From positions 177,676,113-177,740,112 of the forward strand of contig NC_057800.1 in assembly GCF_018294505.1 (NCBI RefSeq): a DNA stretch of 64,000 nucleotides. The letters run 5' to 3'. Positions within the stretch are counted from its first letter, which is position 1, and the number at the start of each line of letters is the position of its first letter. The position numbers were made by a program, and so were the translations under genes. The notes under the pieces were generated by a model. The model had not been told where the DNA came from. It saw nothing but the letters and a program-made list of their open reading frames with translations, and did not search any database. The stretch comes from Triticum aestivum. Lineage: Eukaryota; Streptophyta; Magnoliopsida; Poales; Poaceae. Positions 24,051 to 36,424 of the stretch are shown here, one piece after another.

Positions 24051-25540
24051 GTACTAAGGTGTGATCATATTTTTGCTTGTGAGATAATTTTAGTCAACGG
24101 GTCTGTCACATTCAGATCCGTAAGTATTTTGCAAATATTTATGTCAACAATGCTCTGCACGGAGCTACTCTAGCTAATTGCTCCCACTTTCAATATGTAT
24201 CTAGATCGAGACTTAGAGTCATCCAGATCTGTGTCAAAACTTGCATCGACGTAACCTTTTACGACGAACCTTTTTGTTCACCTCCATAATTGAGAAATAT
24301 TTCCTTATTCCACTAAGGATAATTTTGACCGCTGTCCAGTGATCTACTCTTAGATCACTATTGTACTCCCTTGCTTAAAACAGTGTAGGGTATACAATAG
24401 ATCTGGTACACAGCATGGCATACTTTATAGAACCTATGGCTGAGGCATAGGGAATGACTTTCATTCTCTTTCTATCTTCTGTCGTGGTCGGGCTTTGAGT
24501 CTTACTCAACTTCACACCTTGTAATACAGGCAAGAACTCTTTCTCTGACTGCTCCATTTTTGAACTACTTCAAAAAAATTGTCAAGGTATGTACTTATTG
24601 AAAAAACTTATCAAGCGTCTTGATCTATCTCTATAGATCTTGATACTCAATATGTAAGCAGCTTCACCGAAGTCTTTCTTTGAAAAACTCCTTTCAAACA
24701 CTCCTTTATGCTTTACAGAATAATTCTACATTATTTCCGATCAACAATATGTCATACACATATACTTATCAGAAATGCTGTAGTGCTCCCACTCACTTTC
24801 TTGTAAATACAGGCTTCACCGCAAGTCTGTATAAAACTATATGCTTTGATCAAATTATCAAAACGTATATTCCAACTCCCAGATGCTTGCACCAGTCCAT
24901 AGATGGATCGCTGGAGCTTGCATATTTTGTTAGCACCTTTAGGATTGACAAAACCTTCTGGTTGTATCATATACAACTCTTCTTTAATAAATCCATTAAG
25001 GAATGCAGTTTTGTTTATCCATTTGCCAGATTTCATAAAATGCGGCAATTGCTAACATGATTCGGACAGACTTAAGAATAGATACGAGTGAGAAAATCTC
25101 ATCGTAGTCAATACCTTGAACTTGTTGAAAAACCTTTTGCGACAATTCTAGCTTTATAGATAGTAACACTACTATCAGCATCCGTCTTCCTCTTGAAGAT
25201 CCATTTATTTTCTATGGCTTGCCGATCATCGGGCAAAATCCATCAAAGTCCATACTTTGTTCTCATACATGGATCATATCTCAGATTTCATGGCCTCAAA
25301 CCATTTCGCGGAATCTGGGCTCATCATCGCTTCCTCATAGTTCGCAAGTTCGTCATGGTCTAGTAACACGACTTCCAGAACAGGATTACCGTACCACTCT
25401 GGTGTGGATCTCACTCTGGTTTACCTACGAGATTCGGTAGTAACTTGATCTGAAGTTACATGATCATCATCATTAGCTTCCTCACTAATTGGTGTAGTAG
25501 TCACAAGAACAGATTTCTGTGATGAACTACTTTCCAATAA
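24051..25540 (-). pseudogene. Angela A reverse transcriptase/RNase H remnant
   Basis: Short minus frames at 24375-24557, 24752-25048 and 24996-25181 match parts of the Angela B reverse transcriptase (for example ELYM-QPEGFV and SIYGLVQAS). They are broken by frameshifts. The stretch coding for the YVDD box is not readable here, and most of the RNase H part is missing or rearranged. Confidence 0.75.
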
Positions 25541-25553
25541 GGAGAAGGTACAA

Positions 25554-26959
25554 TTACCTTATCAAGTTTTCTACTTTCCTCCCACTCACTTCTTTCGAGA
25601 GAAACTCCTTCTCCAGAAAGTTTCTGAATTTAGCAACAAAAGTCTTGCCTTCGGATCTGTGATAGAAGGTGTATCCAACAGTTTCCTTTGGATATCCTAT
25701 GAAGACACATTTCTCCGATTTGGGTTCGAGCTTATCAGGTTGAAGCTTTTTCACATAAGCATCACAGCCCCAAACTTTTAGAAACGACAACTTTGGTTTC
25801 TTGCCAAACCATAGTTCATAAGGCGTCGTCTCAACGTATTTTGATGGTGCCATATTTAACGTGAATGCGGCTGTCTCTAATGCCTAACCCCAAAACGATA
25901 GTGGTAGATTGGTAAGAGACATCATAGATTGCACTATATCCAATAAAGTACGGTTATGACGTTCGGACACACCATTATGCTGTGGTGTTCCATGTGGCAT
26001 GAGTTTGTGAAACTTTTCCACATTGTTTTAATTGAAGACCAAACTCGTAACTCAAATATTTGTCTCCGTGATCAGATCGTAGAAACTTTTATTTTCTTGT
26101 TACGATGATTTCCCACTTCACTCTGAAGTTCTTTGAACTTTTCAAATGTTTCAGACTTATGTTTCATTAAGTAGATATACCCATATCTACTTAAATCATC
26201 TGTGAAGGTGAGAAAATAACGATATCCGCCACGAGCCTCAATATTCATCGGACCACATACATCTGTATGTATGATTTTCAACAAATCTGTTGCTCTCTCC
26301 ATAGTACCGGAGAATGGTGTTTTGGTCATCTTGCCCATGAGGCACGGTTCGCAAATACCAAGTGATTCATAATCAAGTGGTTCCAAAAGTCCATCAGTAT
26401 GGAGTTTCTTCATGCGCTTTACACCGATATGACCTAAACGGCAGTGCCACAAATAAGTTGCACTCTCATTATCAACTCTGCATCTTTTGGCTTCAACATT
26501 ATGAATATGTGTATTACTACTATCGAGATTCAATAAGAATAGACCACTCTTCAAGGGTGCATGACCATAAAAGATATTACTCATATAAATAGAACAACCA
26601 TTATTCTCTGATTTAAATGAATAACCGTCTTGCATTAAACAAGATCCAGATATAATGTTCATGCTCAACGCTGGAACCAAATAACAATTATTTAGGTCTA
26701 ATACTAATCCCGAAGGTAGATGTAGAGGTAGCGTGCCGACCGCGATCACATCGACTTTGGAACCGTTTCCCACGCGCATCGTCACCTCGTCCTTAACCAA
26801 TCTTCGCTTAATCCGTAGTCCCTGTTTCGAGTTGCAAATATTAGCAACAGAACCAGTATCAAATACCCAGGTGCTACTGCGAGCATTAGTAAGGTACACA
26901 TCAATAACATGTATATCACATATACCTTTGTTCACCTTGCCATCCTTCTTATCCGCCAA
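25554..26959 (-). pseudogene. Angela A protease-integrase region
   Basis: The frame 26072-26959 (295 codons) holds the aspartic protease motif WVFDTGS. It then has the pre-integrase zinc site (HCRLGH, then CEPC) and the first integrase Asp in IHTDVCGPM. It ends by frameshift before the second catalytic Asp. 25554-25853 continues the integrase C-terminal part (PYELWFGKKP, GCDAYVKKL). Copia integrase inserts the cDNA; this copy cannot make a full enzyme. Confidence 0.85.
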
Positions 26960-27035
26960 ATACTTGGGGCAGTTCCGCTTCCAGTGACCAGTCTGCTTGC
27001 AATAGAAGCACTCAGTTTCAGGCTTAGGTCCAGGT

Positions 27036-27767
27036 TTAGGTTTCTTCTCTTGAGTAGCAACTTGCTTGCCGTTCTTTTTGAAGTTCCCCTTTTTTCTTCC
27101 CTTTGCCCTTTTTCTTGAAACTAGTGGTCTTGTTGACCATCAACACTTGATGCTCCTTCTTGATTTCTACCTCCGCAGCTTTCAGCATTGCGAAGAGCTC
27201 GGGAATAGTCTTGTTAATCCCTTGCATATTATAGTTCATCACGAAGCTCTTGTAGCTTGGTGGCAGTGATTGAAGAATTCTGTCAATGACGCAATCATAT
27301 GGAAGATTAACTCCCAATTGAATCAAGTGATTATTATACCCAGACATTTTGAGTATATGCTCACTGACAGAACTGTTCTCCTCCATCTTGCAGCTATAGA
27401 ACTTATTGGAGACTTCATATCTCTCAATCCGGGCATTTGCTTGAAATATTAACTTCAACTCCTGGAACATCTCATATGCTCCATGACGTTCAAAACGTCG
27501 TTGAAGTCCCGATTCTAAGCCGTAAAGCATGGCACACTGAACTATCGAGTAGTCATCAACTTTGCTCTACCAGACGTTCATAACATGCGGCGTTGCTCCT
27601 GCAGCAGGCCTGGCACCCAGCGGTGCTTCCAGGACGTAATTCTTCTGTGCAGCAATGAGGACAATCCTCAAGTTACGGACCCAGTCCGTGTAATTGCTAC
27701 CATTATCTTTCAACTTTGCTTTCTCAAGGAACGCATTAAAATTCAACGGAACAACAGCACGAGCCAT
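27036..27767 (-). pseudogene. Angela A gag
   Basis: The start is MARAVVPLNF at 27767, homologous to the gag of Angela B. One amber codon near 27566 splits the frame. The second piece (27530-27036) runs to a frameshift within the Lys-rich linker, just before a CCHC zinc knuckle that is still readable near 26970-27010. Gag would form the virus-like particle coat. Confidence 0.85.
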
Positions 27768-28991
27768 CTATCTACAACCAAACATAAACAAGCAAGATAC
27801 TAATCAGGTACTAAGTTTCATGATAAATTTAAGTTCAGTTAATCAAATTAATTAAAGAACTCCCACTTAGATAGACATCCCTCTAATCCTCTAAGTGATT
27901 ACGTGATCCAAATCAAGTAAACCATAACCGATCATCACGTGAGATGGAGTAGTTTTCAATGGTGAACATCGTTATGTTGATCATATCTACTATATGATTC
28001 ACGCTCGACCTTTCGGTCTCCGTGTTCCGAGGCCATATCTGTATATGCTTGGCTCGTCAAGTATAACCTGAGTATTCTGCATGTGCAACTGTTTTGCACC
28101 CGTTGTATTTGAACGTAGAACCTATCACACCCGATCATCACGTGGTGTCTCAGCACGAAGAAATTTCGCAACGGTGCATACTCAGGGAGAACACTTCTTG
28201 ATAATTTAGTGAGAGATCATCTTATAATGCTACCGTCAATCAAAGAAAGATAAGATGCATAAAAGGATAAACATCACATGCAATCAATATAAGTGATATG
28301 ATATGGCCATCATCATCTTGTGCTTGTGATCTCCATCTCCAAAGCACCATCCGGATCACCATCGTCACCGGCGTGACACCTTGATCTCCATCGTAGCATC
28401 GTTGTCAGCTCGCCAAGTTTATGCTTCTACGACTATCACTACCGTTTAGTAATAAAGTAAAGCATTACATCGCGATTGCATTGCATACAATAAAACGACA
28501 ACCATAAGGCTCCTGCCAGTTGCCGATAACTCGGTTACCAAACATGATCATCTCATACAATAAAATTCATCATCATGCCTTGACCATATCACATCACAAC
28601 ATGCCCTGCAAAAACAAGTTAGACGTCCTCTACTTTGTTGTTGCAAGTTTTACGTGGCTGCTACGGGCTTAAGCAAGAACCAATCTCACCTACGCATCAA
28701 AACCACAATGATAGTTTGTCAAATAGACTCCGTTTTAACCTTCGCAAGGACCGGGCGTAGCCATACTCGGTTCAACTAAAGTTGGAGAGACAGTCGCCCG
28801 CAAGCCACCTATGTGCAAAGCACGTCGGGGGAACCGGTCTCGCGTAAGCGTACGCGTAATGTTGGTCCGGGTCGTCTCGTCCAACAATGCCGCCGAACCA
28901 AAGTATGACATGCTGGTAGGCAGTATGACTTATATCGCCCACAACTCACTTGTGTTCTACTCATGCATATAACATCAACATAAATAACCTA

Positions 28992-29004
28992 GGCTCGGAT
29001 GCCA
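28992..29004 (-). other. Angela A primer-binding site
   Basis: On the minus strand TGGCATCCGAGCC follows the LTR end by one base. It is a variant of the initiator tRNA-Met site used by Copia elements. Confidence 0.6.
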
Positions 29005-29005
29005 C

Positions 29006-30730
29006 TGTTGGGTTTCGTAGTAATTTCAAAAAAATTCCTACGCACACGCAAGATCATGTGATGCATAGCAAGGAGGGGGGAGAGTGTTGTCTACATACCC
29101 ACGCAGACCGACTGCGGAAGCGTTGACACGACGTAGAGGAAGTAGTCGCACGTCTTCACGATCCAACCGATCAAGCACCGAAACTACGACACCTCCGAGT
29201 TCGAGCACACGTTCAGCTCAATGACGATCCCCAGACTCCGATCCAGCAAAGTGTCGGGGAAGAGTTCCGTCAGCACGCGGCGTGGTGACGATCTTGATGC
29301 ACTACAGCAGCAGGGCTTCGCCTAAACTCCGCTACAGTATTATCGAGGAATATGGTGGCTGGGGCACCGCACACGGCTAAGGAATGGATCACGTGGATCA
29401 ACTTGCGTGTCCTTTCAGGTGCCCTGCCTCTGTATATAAAGGACTAGAGGGGGGAGGCTGGCCGACCAAGGGAGGGCGCGCCAGGAGAGTACTACTCCCT
29501 CTGGGAGTAGGATTCCCCCCCAATCCTAGTTGGAATAGGATTCCTTGAGGGGGGAAAGAGAGAGAGGGGGCCGGCCACCTCTCCCAGTCCTAATAGGACT
29601 AGGGGAAGGGGAAGGCGCACAGCCACCTTGGGCTGCCCTTTTCTCCTTTCCACTAAATCCCACTAAGGCCCATATAGCTCCCGGGGGGTTCCGGTAACCT
29701 CCCGGTACTCCGGTAAAATCCTGATTTCACCCGAAACACTTCCGATATCCAAACATAGGCTTCCAATATATCAATCTTTACGTCTCAACCATTTCGAGAC
29801 TCCTCGTCATGTCCGTGATCACATCCGGGACTCCGAACAACCTTCAGTACATCAAAATGCATAAACTCATAATATAACTGTCATCGTAACCTTAAGCGTG
29901 CGGACCCTACGAGTTCGAGAACAATGTAGACATGACCGAGACACGTCTCCGGTCAATAACCAATAGCGGGACCTGGATGCCCATATTGGCTCCTACATAT
30001 TCTACGAAGATCTTTATTGGTCAGACCGCATAACAACATACGTTGTTCCCTTTGTCATCGGTATGTTACTTGCCCGAGATTCAATCGTCGGTATCCAATA
30101 CCTAGTTCAATCTCGTTACTGGCAAGTCTCTTTACTCGTTCCGTAATACATCATCTCGCAACTAACATATTAGTTACAATGCTTGCAAGGCTTATGTGAT
30201 GTGCATTACCGAGAGGGCCCAGAGATACCTCTCCGACAATCGGAGTGACAAATCCTAATCTTGAAATACGCCAACCCAACATCCACCTTTGGAGACACAT
30301 GTAATGCTCCTTTATAATCACCCTGTTACGTTGTGACGTTTGGTAGCACCCAAAGTGTTCCTCCGGCAAACGGGAGTGGCATAATCTCATAGTCATAGGA
30401 ACATGTATAAGTCATGAAGAAAGCAATAGCAACATACTAAACGATCGGGTGCTAAGCTAATGGAATGGGTCATGTCAATCAGATCATTCAACTAATGATG
30501 TGACCTCGTTAATCAAATAACAACACTTTGTTCATGGTTAGGAAACATAACCATCTTTGATTAACGAGCTAGTCAAGTAGAGGCATACTAGTGACACTCT
30601 GTTTGTCTATGTATTCACACATGTATTGTGTTTCCGGTTAATACAATTCTAGCATGAATAATAAACATTTATCATGAAATAAGGAAATAAATAATAACTT
30701 TATTATTGCCTCTAGGGCATATTTCCTTCA
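29006..30730 (-). repeat. Angela A right LTR (5' LTR)
   Basis: It begins TGTTGGGTTTCG and ends ATTTCCTTCA on the plus strand. It is nearly identical to 22147-23871. Confidence 0.95.
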
Positions 30731-33700
30731 CTGACAAATCCCGATAGGAGCTGCACATATCTCTTTCTCAGGGCACACTCAGATGAGCGCTCCATACAAC
30801 TATAACCAAACCTCAAGTTTCCCCGAGGGGGCGCTGCACAGGACTCTAGTTTGGACCAACACTCAGAGGAGCACTGGCCCGGGGGGTTTAAATACGATGA
30901 ACCGCGGGCTCCGGAAACCCGAGGGGAAAAGAGGCTTGGTGGCAAATGGTAAGACCAAGGTTGGGCATTGCTGGAAAAGCTTTAATCAACACGAAATATC
31001 AAGGGGTTCCCATTATAACCCAACCGCGTAAGGAACGCAAAATCCGGGAACATAACACCGATATGACGGAAACTAGGGCGGCAAGAGTGGAACAAAACAC
31101 TAGGCGAGAGGCCGAGCCTTCCACCCTTTACCAAGTATATAGATGCATTAAGATAACATAGAAATATAATGATATCCCAAACAAGTAAATAAATTTTCCA
31201 ACAAGGAACGGCCTCCAATCTTCACCTGCAACTAGCAACGCTATAAGAGGGGTTGAGCAAAGCGGTAACATAGCCAATCAACGGTTTGCTAGGACATGGT
31301 GGGTTAGAGGTTTGACATGGCAATTTTGGAGGCTTGAAAGCAAGTGGTAGGCATCGTAGCAATGGCATAGCAAAAGAGCGAGCAAACTAGCATAGCAAAG
31401 ATAGTAGTGATTTCGAGGGTATGATCATCTTGCCTGCACAGTTGTCAGAGTTGACTGGATCCTCGAAAGCAAACTCAACGGGCTCCTTGTTCGATAACTC
31501 GTCTCCCGGCTCTACCCAAACAAGACAAACAAGCAACAATGATACAATCAACCACGTGCAAACTCAAACAACACGATGCAAAGATGATATGCTATGCGGG
31601 ATGTGATGTGGGATGTAAAATGCAAGATATGACAGGAAATGCATGAACCTGGCCTCAACTTGGAAAACCAAGTGCGCCACTTGAAAGATGAGATGAAATC
31701 GCTTGAAAACGATATAAAGAACGCTGGAATCGGAGTTACGGTTTGGAAATGGCAAGCGATCCAAAAATGACACCGGTGTGCGATTTACAGCAAGTAGGCA
31801 TCTAAATGCAATGAGATGAAATGCTACAGCACCCAAACATGACAACAAAATACATGGCAGGGATGAATACAAGATGGTTAACAAAAGTCTAGCACTGAGC
31901 TACAGCCAATTCATCCATTAACAGGTTCAAACAAGCATGGCAAAAATGCATATGACAAACAGATCTCGGACTTAGTGAAATTAACACTTGTCTGGAATTT
32001 CAAATCAGATAGCCCTCTTCGGAGCAACAAAACTACATGCTACAAGACATGAACATGGCAAAGTAAAGCATGTCATGGAGCTACTGAAAGAGCTTAACAA
32101 AAGTCCCTTAGTGACCTTGAGCCAAAAGGGATCAGAAAATACAATTGCAAGCATGTGAACATAGCAAAAATATAATCAGTTTTCAGACTGTGAAAACTGG
32201 CACATGCTGAAATATAACTCAAGTAGGCATGTTTACGAGCTCGATGCACTCCCTACGGTGCAAGTCATGGAAAGAAAAGCATGCACCCATCAAGAAGGCA
32301 CAAAATGCAATCTAGACATGGCAAGAACAATAGCATAGCATGCACGGATCAACTACAACAACATCGGCAAAATTGCAAACAAGTTGACAATCTGCCCAGA
32401 TTCTCAAAGTAGCAAAAGTAGAGATCGATTGACTCAAGCTAGGGTGCTCCATAATTTCAAACAAAGACATGGATGGATAGAGCACTACAACATTAAAAAA
32501 ACATCCTTACTGATCATCCTCAAAAGAGACACGGATCACTAGGAAACAACAAGAACATATGGCATCATGAGATAAACAGCTCCAGGACTTAGTGAAATTG
32601 CTAAGTCCCTGAAAACAGAATTAGCAAGTGCACCAGTTTGCAAGCTTGCACTAGACACCACACACATCCTAGAAATACATGGGTTGCACCTCTGGAAAGA
32701 TGACAAAACTCTTAACAAAACGTATGTAGAACTCACGGGCATATCATGCACACAATAATCATGGCAAAAATGACAAAAGTGCTAAACGGAGTAGCAGATC
32801 TGACAATTAACTCAAGTAGCCCTCTTCTAACAGCATTTCGGGCATCAAGATGATCTCAAATGAAAATGATGCAATGGAATTAAATAATGTACTCTCTCAG
32901 ATGAACATTTTGATATGCTATATGCATGAATCGGAGATACGGATGCAAAGTTACGGAGCCGTGAACATGAGCACTTGAACTGAAAATTTCGGGACTTCGA
33001 GAAAAAAACGACCTAGGGTTTCACTGTTCACAGATCTAGGATCCGGGCAGAATCCTCGGAGCTCGTCGGAGAGGATCAGCCGGAGTTGAAGGAGGAGGAG
33101 CCCGAGGTCCTACCGGGCCGGATCTCGCCGGATCCGGTCACCGGCGAGTCGGGGGAGGCGCGGCGACGTCGGAGGAGGTGGCAGAGCCGGGTCGGGAGGC
33201 GCGGCGCGGCGGCCGGCAACGTGGTCCGCGGCAGCGCGGTGCGGTGACGTGGGCGGCGGAGGCGAGGCGCAGGCGGCGGGGTCGGGCGCGGGAGGCGCGG
33301 GCACGACGGGCGGCGGGGGCCCCGGCCGGGCCGAGCGGGCTGGCGGGACAGAGGTGGCGATGTGGGCGCGGTGCGGCCACGTGGCGGCGCGCGATTCGCG
33401 GCGGCGGTGATGTCCGGCGCGTCCGGACACGTCCGGCGTGCGGAGAGACGAGGGGGGCTAGATTTAGGGTAGAATGATCCGAAAACGGAGGGGATCTATT
33501 TATAGCCATAGAGGGAGCTAGGAGAGTCCAAATGAGGTGCGGTTTTCGGCCACGCGATCGTGATCGAACGCTCTAGATGATGGAGAAGACTTAGGTGGGT
33601 TTTGGGCCAAATTGGAGGGGTGTTGGGCTGCAACACACACGAGGCCTTTTCGGTCCCTCGGTTAACCGTTGGAGTATCAAACGAAGTCCAAATGATACGA

Positions 33701-34248
33701 AACTTGACAGGCGGTCTACCGGTAGTAAACCAAGGCCGCTTAGCAAATCTCGGTCCAATCCATAAATGTTTAATCCCCACACATGAAAGAAAGGTGGAAA
33801 TGACCACCGGAGGAGAACGAAGCGCCGGAATGCAAAACGGACAACGGGGAAAATGCTCGAATGCATGAGACGAACACATATGCAGATGCAATGCACATGA
33901 TGACATGATATGAGATGCATGCCAACGACAACAACGCACGTTGACAAAAACTCGAACCCGAGGAAATAAATATAACTTAACACCGGAAACGGCAAGAGTT
34001 GGAGTACAAATTGGGAAAGTTACATCCGGGGTGTTACAACTTTTCCCTCTTGCGGTGCCCCGCCCCTCCTTATATAAGTTGGAGGGGCGGGCTACATGTG
34101 GAGTCCTAGTAGAATTAGGACTATTCTATCACAAGACGGATAGCAATCCAGGTCTTATTCAAACTGTTTAAGTCGGCCTACTGGTCCACCACCCATGATG
34201 GGCCGCGGCCTACCTCCATGAGGATACCCGTGTCCCATATCCACGACA

Positions 34249-34750
34249 GGACCCATATACTTAGTGGCGCCTGGCAACTTATTCCGATGGATCACCTCTT
34301 CTTTTCTGTATACAAGGCACTGTTGATGTTACTAAGGAAGCAGGTGTTGTCTCGCTTGGTCTCACTCTCCGGACCTATTCCAACATCCGTTAGAGGGTAT
34401 TCGGGATGGATACTAGTGTGCTAACGCCAACACCTTCTCCTTGATTCAGTACAAATAGTCTTGGAGAAAACTCGCTCTTCCTTGGACAAAACTAACCAAT
34501 GATGGTGAAAGGCGATCCAGCTGTTGTTGACACAACGTTACTACCATTTATGAGAAGCAACTGTATCTATACCTCAGACATTGCTATGCTTCCCTACCGT
34601 GGCTATCACAATATGGGTATTGAAATAGACCGCTTCAGCCTGGATGATTAGTCCTCCGTTGGTCTCGAGATTGACCATAGCTGGCCCTTCCTAGAGAATC
34701 ACTTCTGGTTCAAAGCAAGCATTTCCAATGTCGACGAGTGGTTGAGATGA
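34249..34750 (+). pseudogene. Gene remnant, possibly F-box/DUF295-type
   Basis: Protein-like frames begin at the T2 border: one reads WRLATYSDGSPLL and then GTVDVTKEAG, up to a stop near 34384. A second, 34499-34750, reads RSNCIYTSDIAM and WPFLENHFWF, with one amber codon near 34650. The NCIY(F/T) motif is common near the C-terminus of grass DUF295 F-box proteins, which is why I suggest that family. Frames are broken and no start is present. The identity is tentative. Confidence 0.35.
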
Positions 34751-35002
34751 AGTTCATTTCATCGCTTTCTTATTTGTTGTGTGAGAAAAACTTTACTTTA
34801 CTAGAATGGTTTGTTGGAAATGATCTATAATCCAACATGTATCCTCGTTGTCATTGTGGGTTAATGACTTGTTGTATGTAATCAATTGTACATTTGCATA
34901 TGCGTCCATCAACTCACGCCTGCTAGTGGTGTCCATATGAACAGTGCTAGTGATATTAGAAGCAAAAATTAGATAGTGCTAGTGATTTTTAGCTACATAT
35001 TC
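34751..35002. other. Intergenic DNA, nothing recognised
   Basis: AT-rich sequence following the gene remnant. No frame, repeat or motif stands out. Confidence 0.5.
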
Positions 35003-35122
35003 TGACAAATCGCAGTGTTACAAGGTTGACAAATGGCAATGTTACTAGATAAACAAATGTCAATCTTTCCAGTTTGACAAATGGCAACATACCCAATATG
35101 ACAGATGAAAATCTTACCCAAT
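35003..35122. repeat. Five-unit 24-bp tandem repeat
   Basis: Units related to TGACAAATGGCAATGTTAC start at 35003, 35027, 35051, 35075 and 35099, exactly 24 bp apart. On the minus strand this gives an 8-residue repeat of the type LPFVNLVT in one open frame (34989-35339). Confidence 0.7.
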
Positions 35123-35159
35123 TCTTTCGATGTGGTTGCACACGGGTCATCCAAAACGA

Positions 35160-35375
35160 CGGTTTGCGTTGAAGGGATGCACAAATCCTGCACTTCGAAT
35201 TTTCCCTTGACTTAAGGGGGAAGACCGTAGCTCTCACTTTGCATATGGGTGTTCTATCTAAAACGTTTGCGATCAAGAGCTGCACAAATCCTGCTCGGCA
35301 CATTTTCCCTTGGCTTCCTAGGAAGCTGTCGGTTTGCATACGGGTGTTCTAACAAAAACATTTGCGATCAGTGTT
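35160..35375. repeat. Tandem duplication of about 100 bp
   Basis: GCACAAATCCTGC occurs near 35178 and 35281. TTTGCATA(T/C)GGGTGTTCTA occurs near 35238 and 35334, each pair 96-103 bp apart, and the sequence between is similar. Confidence 0.65.
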
Positions 35376-35545
35376 TTATATTTAAAAACCATTGACGTTA
35401 TTTTTAAAAGAAAATCGTTTGATGAGTCCGTATATTAAGAGAGAAAAACGCAAGTTCGTTTAAACCATATCTTTCATTAAGTCAGACTGCGAATTTATAC
35501 TCATATGATCGAGAATTCAAGATGCAGTATTAAACCCCAACAAAA

Positions 35546-35807
35546 CTATTTCCCGTGGCGGCGGAGGCGGCGTGCCGCGCCGTCGTTGTTGAAGTCTTCA
35601 AGGCAGCACAAAATGTTCTTCACTTCTAAATCAAACATCATGTCATCGCGTGATCGACGGGCAGGGCGCGGGAGGATGACAAATGGCGCCACTGAGAGGT
35701 AGCGGTCGACAGCAGCGTCCCATGCCGCTGAGGGGGGCGCGTGCATGGGCACGGGCGCGGCGGGTGCATCCAAACGCACGGGGACCGGCGCCGCGGTGGG
35801 TGGAGGG
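35546..35807 (-). pseudogene. 3' fragment of an unidentified gene, cut by element S
   Basis: A GC-rich frame is open from the S border (35807) to the stop at 35546. It is Pro/Ala-rich at first, then reads WDAAVDRYLS, FVILPRPARRSR and DDMMFDLEVKNIL. Its composition differs from the AT-rich flank and resembles a grass exon. There is no ATG at the 5' side, because the frame runs straight into the transposon end. I do not recognise the family. Confidence 0.4.
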
Positions 35808-36424
35808 TGCTACCTCTTGAGCATGCGTTGGTTTTCCCTTGAAGAGGAAAGGATGATGCAGCAAAGTATCGTAAGTATTTCCCTCAGTTTTTTAGAACCA
35901 AGGTATCAATCCAGTAGGAGATTACACGCAAGTCGCCTAGTACCTGCACAAACAATCAAGAACGTTGCAACCAACGCGATAAAGGGGTTGTCAATCCCTT
36001 CATGGCCACTTGCAAAAGTGAGATCTGATAAAGATAATAAGATAGATATTTTTGGTATTTTTGTTGTATAGATTGAAAAGTAGATTGCAAAATAAAATAA
36101 ATAGTAAACTAGAATTTTAGATCAGAAACTTATATGATATAAAATAGACCCCGGGGCCATAGGTTTCACTAGTGGTTTCTCTCATGATAGCATGTATTAC
36201 GGTGGGTGAAAAAATTACTGCGAAGCAATTGATAGAAAAGCGCATAGTTATGAGAATATCTAGGCAATGATTATGAACATAGGCATCACATCCGTGTTAA
36301 GTAGACCGAAACGATTATGCATCTACTACTATTACTCCACACATCGACCGCTACCCAGCATGCATCTAGAATATTAAGTTCATAAGAACAGAGTAATGCT
36401 TTAGGCAAGATGACATGATGTAGA

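Larger units (their letters stand above)
22147..30730 (-). mobile_element. Angela A: Copia retrotransposon, Angela/BARE type
   Basis: Two 1725-bp LTRs flank an internal region with Copia gag, protease and integrase remnants in the order gag-protease-integrase-reverse transcriptase. By eye the LTRs differ at roughly 15-20 positions, about 1 percent, so the insertion is young relative to its surroundings. The target duplication is CCGAC (22142-22146) and CTGAC (30731-30735), with one later change. Stops and frameshifts make it non-coding as it stands. Confidence 0.93.
21241..34038 (-). repeat. N2: solo LTR of the N family, split by Angela A
   Basis: The ends are TGTAACACCC and GGGTGTTACA, exact inverted repeats. 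They are flanked by ACTTT on both sides (21236-21240 and 34039-34043). Its two parts, 21241-22146 and 30731-34038, join to an LTR of about 4.2 kb related to the N1 LTR. No internal region is present, so it is a solo LTR left by LTR-LTR recombination. A GC-rich block at 33060-33450 has no conserved reading frame. Confidence 0.9.
14354..34248 (-). mobile_element. T2: non-autonomous Tat-like Gypsy element, interrupted by N2
   Basis: On the minus strand the order is LTR, primer site, about 2.2 kb of non-coding DNA, then an antisense multi-exon gene. The left end, with the second LTR, is separated by N1 and lies outside the window. No gag-pol is found between primer site and antisense gene. The right flank GGACC (34249-34253) is the expected target duplication. 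Confidence 0.7.
20982..34248 (-). repeat. T2 LTR, split by N2
   Basis: The outer ends are TGTCGTGGAT (20982) and ATCCACGACA (34248), perfect inverted ends. Removing N2 and one ACTTT copy leaves an LTR of about 460 bp (20982-21240 plus 34044-34248). TATATAAG near 34070 can serve as a TATA box. Confidence 0.8.
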
